From an uncultured Chromatiaceae bacterium (lineage in GTDB: Bacteria > Pseudomonadota > Gammaproteobacteria > Enterobacterales > Alteromonadaceae), in contig CAMLSF010000149.1 in the NCBI GenBank assembly GCA_946482615.1, positions 1-8,810 of the forward strand: 8,810 nucleotides of DNA, given 5' to 3'. Below are positions 1-8,810 of this stretch, piece after piece. The notes beneath the pieces are model-generated. The model did not search any database. It was not told the DNA's origin and worked only from the letters and a program-made list of their open reading frames with translations. The position numbers were made by a program, and so were the translations under genes. Within the stretch, counting starts at the first letter, position 1. Each line of letters opens with the position of its first letter.

Positions 1-4
1 AGTG

Positions 5-20
5 ACAGCGGCCCCGCTGT
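5..20 (+). terminator. GC-rich hairpin, possible terminator of the gene upstream of the window
   Basis: ACAGCGG (5-11) and CCGCTGT (14-20) are perfect reverse complements. With a realistic four-base loop this leaves a six-bp GC-rich stem. The sequence after it (TCTGTTACATT) is only mildly T-rich, so it is a weak match to an intrinsic terminator. Its place just before the smc leader would fit the end of an upstream gene, but that gene is outside the window. Confidence 0.3.
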
Positions 21-33
21 TCTGTTACATTCA

Positions 34-49
34 GTTTTGTTAACAAAAC
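34..49. repeat. Perfect 16-bp palindrome upstream of smc
   Basis: GTTTTGTTAACAAAAC reads identically on both strands and is centred on GTTAAC. It ends 24 bases before the smc start codon. The symmetry is seen directly. A role as a dimeric repressor operator, or simply an AT-rich promoter element, is inference. I could not fit a convincing -35/-10 pair with good spacing around it. Confidence 0.55.
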
Positions 50-73
50 CTCGGCCTTATTGTTCAGGGACAG

Positions 74-3000
74 ATGCGTCTTAAGCAAATTAAATTAGCG
101 GGTTTTAAATCCTTCGTTGATCCTACCCAGGTGGCTTTTCCCGCTGCAATGACAGCAGTAGTGGGGCCAAACGGCTGCGGTAAATCCAACGTCATTGACG
201 CTGTGCGCTGGGTGCTGGGCGAAAGCTCGGCGAAAAACCTGCGTGGTGATGCGATGACGGACGTTATTTTTAACGGTTCGACTCAGCGCAAACCCGTGTC
301 TCAGGCCTCAGTTGAACTGATGTTTGAAAACACCCAGGGCCGTCTGCAAGGTACGCTGGCCGATCGCAGCGAAATAGCCATCAAAAGGTTAGTGACCCGG
401 GACGGCCAGTCGAATTACTTCCTTAATGGCACTAAATGCCGGCGCCGTGATATCACTGACATATTCCTTGGCACAGGTTTAGGCCCACGTAGTTACGCTA
501 TTATCGAACAGGGCATGATTTCGCGGCTGATTGAATCCAAGCCTGCTGACTTACGTATTTTTATCGAAGAAGCGGCTGGTATTTCCAAATACAAGGAGCG
601 CCGGCGCGAAACCGAAAACCGTATTAAACATACCCGCGAAAACCTGGACCGTTTATCTGATGTGCGGGAAGAACTGGGTAAAAACCTGGATAAACTCAAA
701 CGTCAGGCCGCTGCTGCCGCACGTTTTAAAGAACTCAAAGCACAGGAACGTAAACTCAAAGCCGAATTGGCTTGTGTCAAATGGTTACACTTTCATGGCC
801 TGCTGCAAAAAACAGAGCTGGACATTCAGCACAAACTGACCGAAATAGAACAGTTTCAGGCGGCTCAATCCGGTGATCAGCTGCTGGTGCTGCAACTCAA
901 AGAGCAGCAACAGGATTTACGTGCTGAACAGCAGCAGGTGCAGCAGCAGTATTATCAGGTCGGCAATCAGATCACCCGTTTAGAGCAGCAACAACTGCAT
1001 CAACGTCAGCGCCGTCAAAGCCTGACCGATGAACTGCGTTCATTGCAACTGACCTTGCAGGAAGCTGATTCCTACATAGCGCAGCAGCAGGAGCAACTGG
1101 CAGAACTTGAATTTCAGCTGGAAAACGCAGCACCTGATAGCGAACTGAAACAAGAACAGTTTGAAAGCCTGACCGAACAGGCAGAGCAGGCCCATGAGCA
1201 ATTACTTCAGGCGCAGAGTGCACTGCAGCAATGGCAGCAGCAGTTTTTTGCGCTGCAACAACAGCAGCAACAGAATCAGTTAAAGGCTCAGCACAGCCAG
1301 CAACAACAGCAGCAGTTACTCAACCGTATCAGTCAGTTACAGCAAGAATTATCTCAACTGGATGCAGTGGCCGATTCAACTGCGGCAGAGCCATTGCTTG
1401 CCAAACAACAAGAAACACAGCAGCAACTTGAACTACTGCAGCAGCAAAGTGCCGAAGCCGATCAGAAGTACCAGTTTTTACTGCAATCGCAACAGGAACG
1501 TAAACAGCAGCAACTGGTGCGGCAAAGTGAATTAAGGCAACTGAAGACGCAGCAGGACAAACTCAGCCATATTCAGCAGCAGGTGAATCAACAGCAACAA
1601 CAGCTGCTAAAACAGCTGGAAATTGAGCCGAAATGGGCCAAAGCTGTCAGTCTGGTGTTAGGGGAATTGCAGCATGCCAGGGTAGAGCAGGGCACTGAAC
1701 AGGACATGGAACAAAGTTATGTACTGCCTAGCCAATTAAAAGCTCAAAGCGGTACTTTAGCTGCTGTGATCCGTTCTGGTCTTTATCCGGACTCTTTCCA
1801 CAGCGTGTTGCTGGCTGATAACTTAGAACAGGCCAGGGCAAAACAAAACCAGTTGCAAGCGACTCAATCCGTGATTTGTCCTGAAGGCATTTGGCTGGGC
1901 AGCAACTGGCAACTGGTGCCAGGGCAGGCGGCTTCAGACAACTACTTAACACGGCAACAGCACTTGCTGGAACTGACAGAGCAAATTCGGCAACTTGAAC
2001 AGCAGTTATTGGCAGATCAGCAGCAAGAAGCGCAATCTGATACTGAACTGGCAAGCAGCAAACAGCAGTGGCAACACAGCCAGCAGCAGCTGCAGCAGAC
2101 AAAAGACCAGCTGCAAAACATCAGCACAGAGCTACTACTGTTGCAACAACAGCAGCAATTGCAGCAGCAAAGACGTTTGCAGGCATCCGCTGAATTAACG
2201 GCGCAGCAGCGGGACTTTGAGCTGCTAAGCCAGCAGTTGGATGAGCTGGAGCAACAAGCTGAAGCATTAGACGAACAGTACCAGACGCAAAAAGCCAAAG
2301 AATGGCAGTTGCAGCAACAACAAACACAAAGCCAACAGCAGCATCAGCAACTGAAACAACAGCAGGATTCAGTGCGTCAGCAACTGCAGCAATTGCAGCT
2401 GGAGCAACAAAGTGCGCAAAAGCAGCTGAGTTTCAGCCAGCAGAATTTACAACGTAGCCAGCAACAACAGCAGCAACTGCAGCAGCGTTACCAACTGGTG
2501 CAGGATCAACTGACTGAAGTATCAGAACCCGATGGCGAGCACCATGAAACTTTACAGTTGTTGTTAGAACAACGTGCTGAAGTTGAACTTTTAGTGCAGC
2601 AAAAAGCCGAAGCTTTACATCTGTTGGACGACAAACTGCGTCAGGCTGAACAAGGCCATCAGGGCGTCGCGCATATACTGACGCAAAAGCAAAAAGAATT
2701 AGCTGATTTGCAATTAAACGCTGAAGGTTATCGTGTGCGGGCTAACAATATGCTGGAGCAACTAACTGAGCTGCAGGTGAACTTTAAAGAGCTGAGTGAA
2801 ACTTTGCCGGCCGAAGCGAACGAGCAGGAATGGCAACAGCAACTGGAAAAAACACAGGACGCAGTAGGGCGTTTAGGGCCCATTAACCTGGCGGCTATTG
2901 AAGAATTTGAACAGCAGGATGAGCGTAAACAGTATCTGGATGCGCAGCATCAGGATTTAGTGTCCGCATTAGAGACTCTGGAAACTGCGATCCGTAAAAT

Positions 3001-3487
3001 TGACCGGGAAACCCGGCAAAAATTTAAAGAAACCTTTGAACAGGTGAATGAAGGGCTGCAAACTTTGTTTCCAAAAGTCTTTGGTGGAGGCAGTGCCTAT
3101 CTTGATTTAACCGAAGAAGATCTGTTAGAAACAGGTGTAACTATCATGGCGAGACCGCCAGGGAAAAAAAACAGTACAATTCACTTACTCTCGGGTGGTG
3201 AAAAAGCGCTAACCGCTTTATCATTGGTGTTTTCGATTTTTCGATTAAATCCGGCACCTTTTTGCATGTTGGATGAAGTTGATGCACCTTTGGATGATGC
3301 AAACGTCGGCAGATTTTGTAATCTGGTACGGGAAATGTCTGAAACTGTGCAATTTATTTATATCAGTCACAATAAAATTGCCATGGAAATGGCGGCACAA
3401 TTAATGGGGGTGACTATGCAGGAACCCGGTGTGTCGAGAGTTGTAGCTGTAGATGTGGAAGATGCCGTGAAAATGGCACAAGCCTAA
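74..3487 (+). CDS. smc: Chromosome segregation/condensation protein SMC
   Basis: ATPase of the bacterial condensin (SMC-ScpA-ScpB), which compacts and helps segregate the chromosome. The 1137 residues are near the usual 1140-1190. The N-terminal head opens with the conserved MRLKQIKLAGFKSF and a Walker A GPNGCGKS at residues 31-38, followed by the typical EEAAGISKYKERR stretch leading into the first coiled coil (about 165-510). A hinge lies at about 515-622 and the return coil at about 625-980. The C-terminal head has the signature LSGGEK (1039-1044), Walker B FCMLDE with D1067/E1068, and a D-loop (PLDD). Both heads look intact, so it should be functional. The hinge is divergent and I could not pick out the usual glycine pattern. 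The arms are extremely glutamine-rich: 55 of 123 residues at 690-812. The start is fixed by the conserved N-terminus, with AGGGA at 66-70 as a closely spaced ribosome site. zipA follows after 19 bases. Confidence 0.98.
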   Translation: MRLKQIKLAGFKSFVDPTQVAFPAAMTAVVGPNGCGKSNVIDAVRWVLGESSAKNLRGDAMTDVIFNGSTQRKPVSQASVELMFENTQGRLQGTLADRSEIAIKRLVTRDGQSNYFLNGTKCRRRDITDIFLGTGLGPRSYAIIEQGMISRLIESKPADLRIFIEEAAGISKYKERRRETENRIKHTRENLDRLSDVREELGKNLDKLKRQAAAAARFKELKAQERKLKAELACVKWLHFHGLLQKTELDIQHKLTEIEQFQAAQSGDQLLVLQLKEQQQDLRAEQQQVQQQYYQVGNQITRLEQQQLHQRQRRQSLTDELRSLQLTLQEADSYIAQQQEQLAELEFQLENAAPDSELKQEQFESLTEQAEQAHEQLLQAQSALQQWQQQFFALQQQQQQNQLKAQHSQQQQQQLLNRISQLQQELSQLDAVADSTAAEPLLAKQQETQQQLELLQQQSAEADQKYQFLLQSQQERKQQQLVRQSELRQLKTQQDKLSHIQQQVNQQQQQLLKQLEIEPKWAKAVSLVLGELQHARVEQGTEQDMEQSYVLPSQLKAQSGTLAAVIRSGLYPDSFHSVLLADNLEQARAKQNQLQATQSVICPEGIWLGSNWQLVPGQAASDNYLTRQQHLLELTEQIRQLEQQLLADQQQEAQSDTELASSKQQWQHSQQQLQQTKDQLQNISTELLLLQQQQQLQQQRRLQASAELTAQQRDFELLSQQLDELEQQAEALDEQYQTQKAKEWQLQQQQTQSQQQHQQLKQQQDSVRQQLQQLQLEQQSAQKQLSFSQQNLQRSQQQQQQLQQRYQLVQDQLTEVSEPDGEHHETLQLLLEQRAEVELLVQQKAEALHLLDDKLRQAEQGHQGVAHILTQKQKELADLQLNAEGYRVRANNMLEQLTELQVNFKELSETLPAEANEQEWQQQLEKTQDAVGRLGPINLAAIEEFEQQDERKQYLDAQHQDLVSALETLETAIRKIDRETRQKFKETFEQVNEGLQTLFPKVFGGGSAYLDLTEEDLLETGVTIMARPPGKKNSTIHLLSGGEKALTALSLVFSIFRLNPAPFCMLDEVDAPLDDANVGRFCNLVREMSETVQFIYISHNKIAMEMAAQLMGVTMQEPGVSRVVAVDVEDAVKMAQA

Positions 3488-3506
3488 AAACTAAAAGGTA
3501 AAAGAG

Positions 3507-6456
<2,950 letters not shown>

Positions 6457-6457
6457 C

Positions 6458-6913
6458 ATGTCGCAGTTTTATCCGCTGCTGGATAAGTATGGTCTGACCC
6501 GGATACCACTGCGTTTTTACGCTGTGTTGTTATTGCTGCTCAGGCCTTACATGCTGTGGATCTTAGTGCTGACGATGCCGGAAGGCGGCGATAAATTACT
6601 GGCGGCAGTTTATCCCAAAAGTAATGACTTCTTAACCGCTTGTCTGATCTGTGCACCTGTACTTTTGGTGGTCGCTGCTCTGAGTCAGCGTAAAGAGAAG
6701 GGCCGCCAGGGCTGGTTCAAATTATGGCGTCAGAGCCGTTGGATCATGTTGGCTGTTGTAGTCACAGACTTAGTACATAGTCTGACCCACTTACCCAGTT
6801 ACGTGATGCTGAAGGCGCCCTGGTTATTGATTTCGCCTCTGTTGCTGTTACTTAGCTTATGGTGGCTGCTGAAAAATTCCGTGATGAAACAGGTGGTGAC
6901 TGAGTGGCCTTAA
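6458..6913 (+). CDS. Small four-helix inner-membrane protein, DUF2919/YfeZ-like
   Basis: Protein of 151 residues with about four hydrophobic segments: roughly 18-40 (rich in L, with RPYMLW at 29-34), 58-76, 94-113 and 120-138. A basic loop at 77-94 (QRKEKGRQGW and KLWRQSR) separates the second and third segments and probably faces the cytoplasm. The opening YPLLDKYGLTRIPLRFY and the following LLRPY resemble what I recall of the DUF2919 (YfeZ) family, whose members are of similar size. That assignment rests on memory of the family pattern, not on a search. No function is known for the family. The start ATG is one base after the ligA stop and has no strong ribosome site of its own, so translation is likely coupled to ligA. 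It converges on the minus-strand gene with a seven-base gap. Confidence 0.8.
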   Translation: MSQFYPLLDKYGLTRIPLRFYAVLLLLLRPYMLWILVLTMPEGGDKLLAAVYPKSNDFLTACLICAPVLLVVAALSQRKEKGRQGWFKLWRQSRWIMLAVVVTDLVHSLTHLPSYVMLKAPWLLISPLLLLLSLWWLLKNSVMKQVVTEWP

Positions 6914-6920
6914 CCGCGTT

Positions 6921-8537
6921 TTAAATAGCTATTTTCTGCTGGCTTTGCAGCTGGAGCCAGCGTTTTTGTTGTTCTTCATTCAGTTTGGCTTTGGACAACA
7001 TGACTTCACATTGCAACCGCAGTTCTTCGGTTTGAATGGAAGCATCAATAGTGTCGGTCGAGCGCAATGACTGAAGCAAGTTCAGTGCTATGCCTACATT
7101 ACCCGGCATAATAGTAAATGCCTGAATAAAGGCATTTAACGCCTGATGCCACTGACCTTTTTCGTACAACAGAACGGCGTTGTTGTTAAATTCTCTGGGT
7201 CCCATAGGTAAGCTTTCACGTTCCTTTTGTTCTTGTTTGAGGTAGATCAGAAACACCGGATCGGCGTTTTTCAGCTTGTTCTCGTCTTGTGTCAGTTGTC
7301 TCAGTAGTTCCCTTGAACTGCTTAATAAACCCACTTCATGCAAAGCTTTGGCTTTATCCAGCAGATCTTCAGGGCCCTGTGCAGTCTGAGTTTTATCCAA
7401 AGCCAGTAACAGCTGTTTGGCTTTATCTATCTGATCTTTCAGATAATAAATCCGTGCCTGCACCACAGCTTGTTGTTCGGCCTTGTGTTGCTCCGGGAAC
7501 AATTCGCGCATATTGCTTAAGGTCTCATTGGCAACTTTGGACAATCTGTTGGTTTGTTCTGCTTCATCCACACTTAAAGCATAATCAATAGAAGCGCGCG
7601 CCAGATTCAGATAGAGATCTGGCTGTTCATAAATAGAAAAACGGGCAAACCTTAGCAAATCTTTAGCTGCTTTAAACTGCTGTTCATAGTCATGGGTTAA
7701 ACGCGACAGGTTCATCAGTTTTTGTTGACGCAATAAATTACGTGGCGCTATATCTGCCGCTTGCAAAAGTTCTGATTGAGCTTTTTTATACATGTGCTGG
7801 CGCAGGTGGATCTCAGCCAATAAATCCAAAGCAGCCAGTTTTAAATCCGCTTTATCTAACAAAGGCTGTAGCAGTGATATGGCCTCAGAAAAACGTTCGC
7901 GCTGAATTAAACAGCGCGCTAATCCCAGTTTTACCCAACGCAGATTGTCGTTATGGATCAGGTTGCTGTAAAACTGCTCGCTTTCAGTCCAGCGACCGGC
8001 CTGTTGCAGGAGCTCGCCTTTGATTTTCAACAGCATGCTGTTGTATTTGGGCTGATAATCTTGCTCCAGCCATTGGTCCAGTAGTTTCAGTGCTGGTTCG
8101 GTTTTCTTTTGATCCATCAGACTATACAGAGGACGGAATAAGTTTTTACGCTGCACTGTACGATCGATGCGGGCTTTTAAGTCTTTAATGGCGTAAGGCT
8201 TCACCATAAATTCGTCAGGTTGTAACTCTAAAACACTATGCACCAGGCTGGGGTCTGTTTCAGCGCTGATAAAAATAAAGCCAGTACTGTGGCTAAACAA
8301 ATTACGGGCTTTTAATTCCTGATACAGCTGATAGCCATCTTTACCATTTAAATTAAAAGAGCAAATGATCAAATCAAAGGTTTTGTCACGGCACTGGGTT
8401 AAAGCAATAGCGGAATTTTCTGCATAGGTAAAACTGCTGTAGCCCAGTGTTTCCAGGGCATAACGCAGATAATTCTGGGTTAAAGGTTGCTCGTCAACAA
8501 CCAGAATTTGGATGTCTTTATTAAGTTTTACAGCCAT
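6921..8537 (-). CDS. Atypical receiver domain fused to TPR array (response-regulator-like)
   Basis: Protein of 538 residues from the ATG at 8537. A CheY-like receiver domain fills residues 8-128: strand QILVVDEQP with acidic pair D15/E16, a serine at the conserved Thr/Ser site (S91 in FISAE), and K113 in MVKPY. At the phosphoacceptor site the sequence is FDLIICSFNLNGKDG, so serine (S60, codon TCT) replaces the aspartate. From about 136 to the end come helical TPR-type repeats. The clearest are around GELLQQAGRWTESEQFY, RCLIQRERFSEAISLL, LAEIHLRQHMYKKAQSELL and, near 453-480, LLYEKGQWHQALNAF. No DNA-binding or enzymatic output domain is visible, so it most likely acts by protein-protein contact, perhaps phosphorylation-independent. 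TPR-receiver fusions are known in Gammaproteobacteria. Starts at 8561 (ATG) or 8570 (TTG) are possible. I prefer 8537 because it sits just before the first receiver strand and because TATATT (8575-8570, minus strand) could be the -10 of a promoter starting between them. None of the starts has a clear Shine-Dalgarno. The gene is monocistronic and convergent with the ligA unit. Confidence 0.9.
   Translation of the reverse strand: MAVKLNKDIQILVVDEQPLTQNYLRYALETLGYSSFTYAENSAIALTQCRDKTFDLIICSFNLNGKDGYQLYQELKARNLFSHSTGFIFISAETDPSLVHSVLELQPDEFMVKPYAIKDLKARIDRTVQRKNLFRPLYSLMDQKKTEPALKLLDQWLEQDYQPKYNSMLLKIKGELLQQAGRWTESEQFYSNLIHNDNLRWVKLGLARCLIQRERFSEAISLLQPLLDKADLKLAALDLLAEIHLRQHMYKKAQSELLQAADIAPRNLLRQQKLMNLSRLTHDYEQQFKAAKDLLRFARFSIYEQPDLYLNLARASIDYALSVDEAEQTNRLSKVANETLSNMRELFPEQHKAEQQAVVQARIYYLKDQIDKAKQLLLALDKTQTAQGPEDLLDKAKALHEVGLLSSSRELLRQLTQDENKLKNADPVFLIYLKQEQKERESLPMGPREFNNNAVLLYEKGQWHQALNAFIQAFTIMPGNVGIALNLLQSLRSTDTIDASIQTEELRLQCEVMLSKAKLNEEQQKRWLQLQSQQKIAI
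6938..6967 (+). terminator. Possible terminator of the ligA/DUF2919 transcript inside the convergent gene
   Basis: GCTGGCT (6938-6944) pairs with AGCCAGC (6955-6961) across a ten-base loop, and G plus five Ts (6963-6967) then GTTGTTCTT follow on the plus strand. This is the order expected of an intrinsic terminator for plus-strand transcripts, 25 bases after the DUF2919-type stop. It overlaps the 3' end of the minus-strand coding region. On the minus strand no T tract follows it, so it would act in one direction only. Confidence 0.4.
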
Positions 8538-8627
8538 AAATGAATCAACACGGATTATCATTTCTATCAAATATAGCCGGAATAAAGCTAAAAATCTGTA
8601 AATTTTTAAATGAATTCAACAGGTAGT

Positions 8628-8648
8628 ATTTTTCTATATAAGAAAAAT
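8628..8648. repeat. AT-rich inverted repeat upstream of the receiver-TPR gene
   Basis: ATTTTTCT (8628-8635) and AGAAAAAT (8641-8648) are perfect reverse complements separated by ATATA. They lie about 90 bases upstream of the receiver-TPR start, in a very AT-rich stretch (roughly 8580-8700). It could be an operator, an upstream promoter element or chance symmetry in AT-rich DNA. The rest of 8538-8700 shows no gene I can support. Confidence 0.4.
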
Positions 8649-8718
8649 TGAGTATAAATGAAAAAGTGATAAAAACATGAAAGAAGAGGTGATTAAAAAC
8701 AATAGGTTAAGGTTTTTC

Positions 8719-8743
8719 TGGATGCTACCGGGTTCAAACCAGT
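8719..8743 (-). pseudogene. Detached tRNA 3'-end copy (T-arm plus acceptor strand)
   Basis: Read on the minus strand from 8743, ACTGG and CCGGT form a five-bp T-stem (one G-T wobble) around a seven-base loop TTTGAAC. That loop is one base from the canonical TTCGAAC. It is followed directly by seven bases AGCATCC and a discriminator A at 8719, exactly the geometry of a tRNA 3' end. GAA follows where CCA should be. The 50 bases before it show no D-arm, anticodon arm or matching 5' acceptor strand (GGATGCT), so this is a 3'-end fragment and not a gene. The last ten bases, GTAGCATCCA, recur at 8809-8800. Confidence 0.5.
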
Positions 8744-8789
8744 CCGCCTTGGTCTTGTGTAAAGAGTGCGATGGTTTTTTTCGAAGTGA

Positions 8790-8803
8790 TGGTGGATGGT
8801 GGA
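8790..8803 (-). repeat. Tandem duplication of TCCACCA
   Basis: On the minus strand TCCACCA occurs twice in a row (8803-8797 and 8796-8790), followed by TC. If the first copy is the acceptor end of a tRNA, the second is a duplication of its last seven bases, CCA included, just downstream of the mature 3' end. Confidence 0.6.
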
Positions 8804-8810
8804 TGCTACT
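8797..8810 (-). tRNA. Probable 3' end of a tRNA gene cut by the window edge
   Basis: The minus strand starts at the window edge with AGT, then AGCATCC, A and CCA (8799-8797). This reads as the last three bases of a T-stem, the 3' acceptor strand, the discriminator base and an encoded CCA. Ten bases match the T-arm-bearing copy at 8719-8728, which supports a tRNA origin. The predicted 5' acceptor strand is GGATGCT, outside the window. Only 14 bases are visible, so the amino acid cannot be assigned, and this may instead be another 3'-end repeat rather than the gene itself. Confidence 0.35.

Noticed and set aside
1728..2327. Several open frames antisense or out of frame to smc (cysteine-rich or alanine-rich)
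   Set aside because: They are by-products of the glutamine-rich codon composition of smc and lack ribosome sites or recognisable domains.
880..2500. Dense CAG/CAA runs that look like trinucleotide repeats
   Set aside because: They are interrupted, in frame with smc and encode glutamine in coiled coils. They show no regular unit-spacer structure, so they are neither a CRISPR array nor a simple satellite.
8728..8750. tRNA T-arm on the plus strand around GGGTTCAAACC
   Set aside because: The flanks do not form a five-bp stem in that orientation and no CCA follows at the right distance. The minus-strand reading fits much better.
8677..8810. Open frame on the plus strand starting MKEEVIKNNRLRFF and running off the window edge
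   Set aside because: It has no convincing ribosome site, and its second half runs antisense over the tRNA-like repeats. The minus strand is also open there in one frame, as expected of tRNA-derived repeats. Coding potential is not supported.

Overview
The window looks like a core-chromosome segment of a gammaproteobacterium. It has moderate GC content and an order smc-zipA-ligA of the kind found in Alteromonadales and Pseudomonas-like bacteria. ZipA restricts it to the Gammaproteobacteria. The use of a canonical SMC rather than MukB argues against Enterobacterales and Vibrionales. A Rheinheimera/Alteromonadales-type host is my best guess, by inference only.

Layout: positions 1-73 are a short leader with a GC-rich hairpin (5-20) and a perfect 16-bp palindrome (34-49). 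Then come smc (74-3487, chromosome condensation), zipA (3507-4343, FtsZ membrane tether) and a hairpin terminator (4363-4391). These are followed by ligA (4426-6456, NAD-dependent DNA ligase) and, one base later, a small four-helix membrane protein of the DUF2919/YfeZ type (6458-6913). A convergent gene on the minus strand (6921-8537) encodes a receiver domain fused to a long TPR array. The last 240 bases hold an AT-rich upstream region and, at the right edge, tRNA-like 3'-end sequences on the minus strand.

smc, zipA and ligA serve the chromosome and division cycle: compaction and segregation, Z-ring anchoring, and sealing of nicks. The 19-base smc-zipA gap suggests one transcript. The hairpin after zipA suggests that ligA is at least partly separate. 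The ligA and DUF2919-type genes look translationally coupled.

I found no defence system, mobile element gene or CRISPR array. Three points most deserve a second look. The receiver domain has serine where the phosphoacceptor aspartate should be. The SMC arms are extraordinarily glutamine-rich. The right edge carries a detached tRNA T-arm plus acceptor-end copy, about 81 bases from what looks like the 3' end of a real tRNA gene cut by the window edge.
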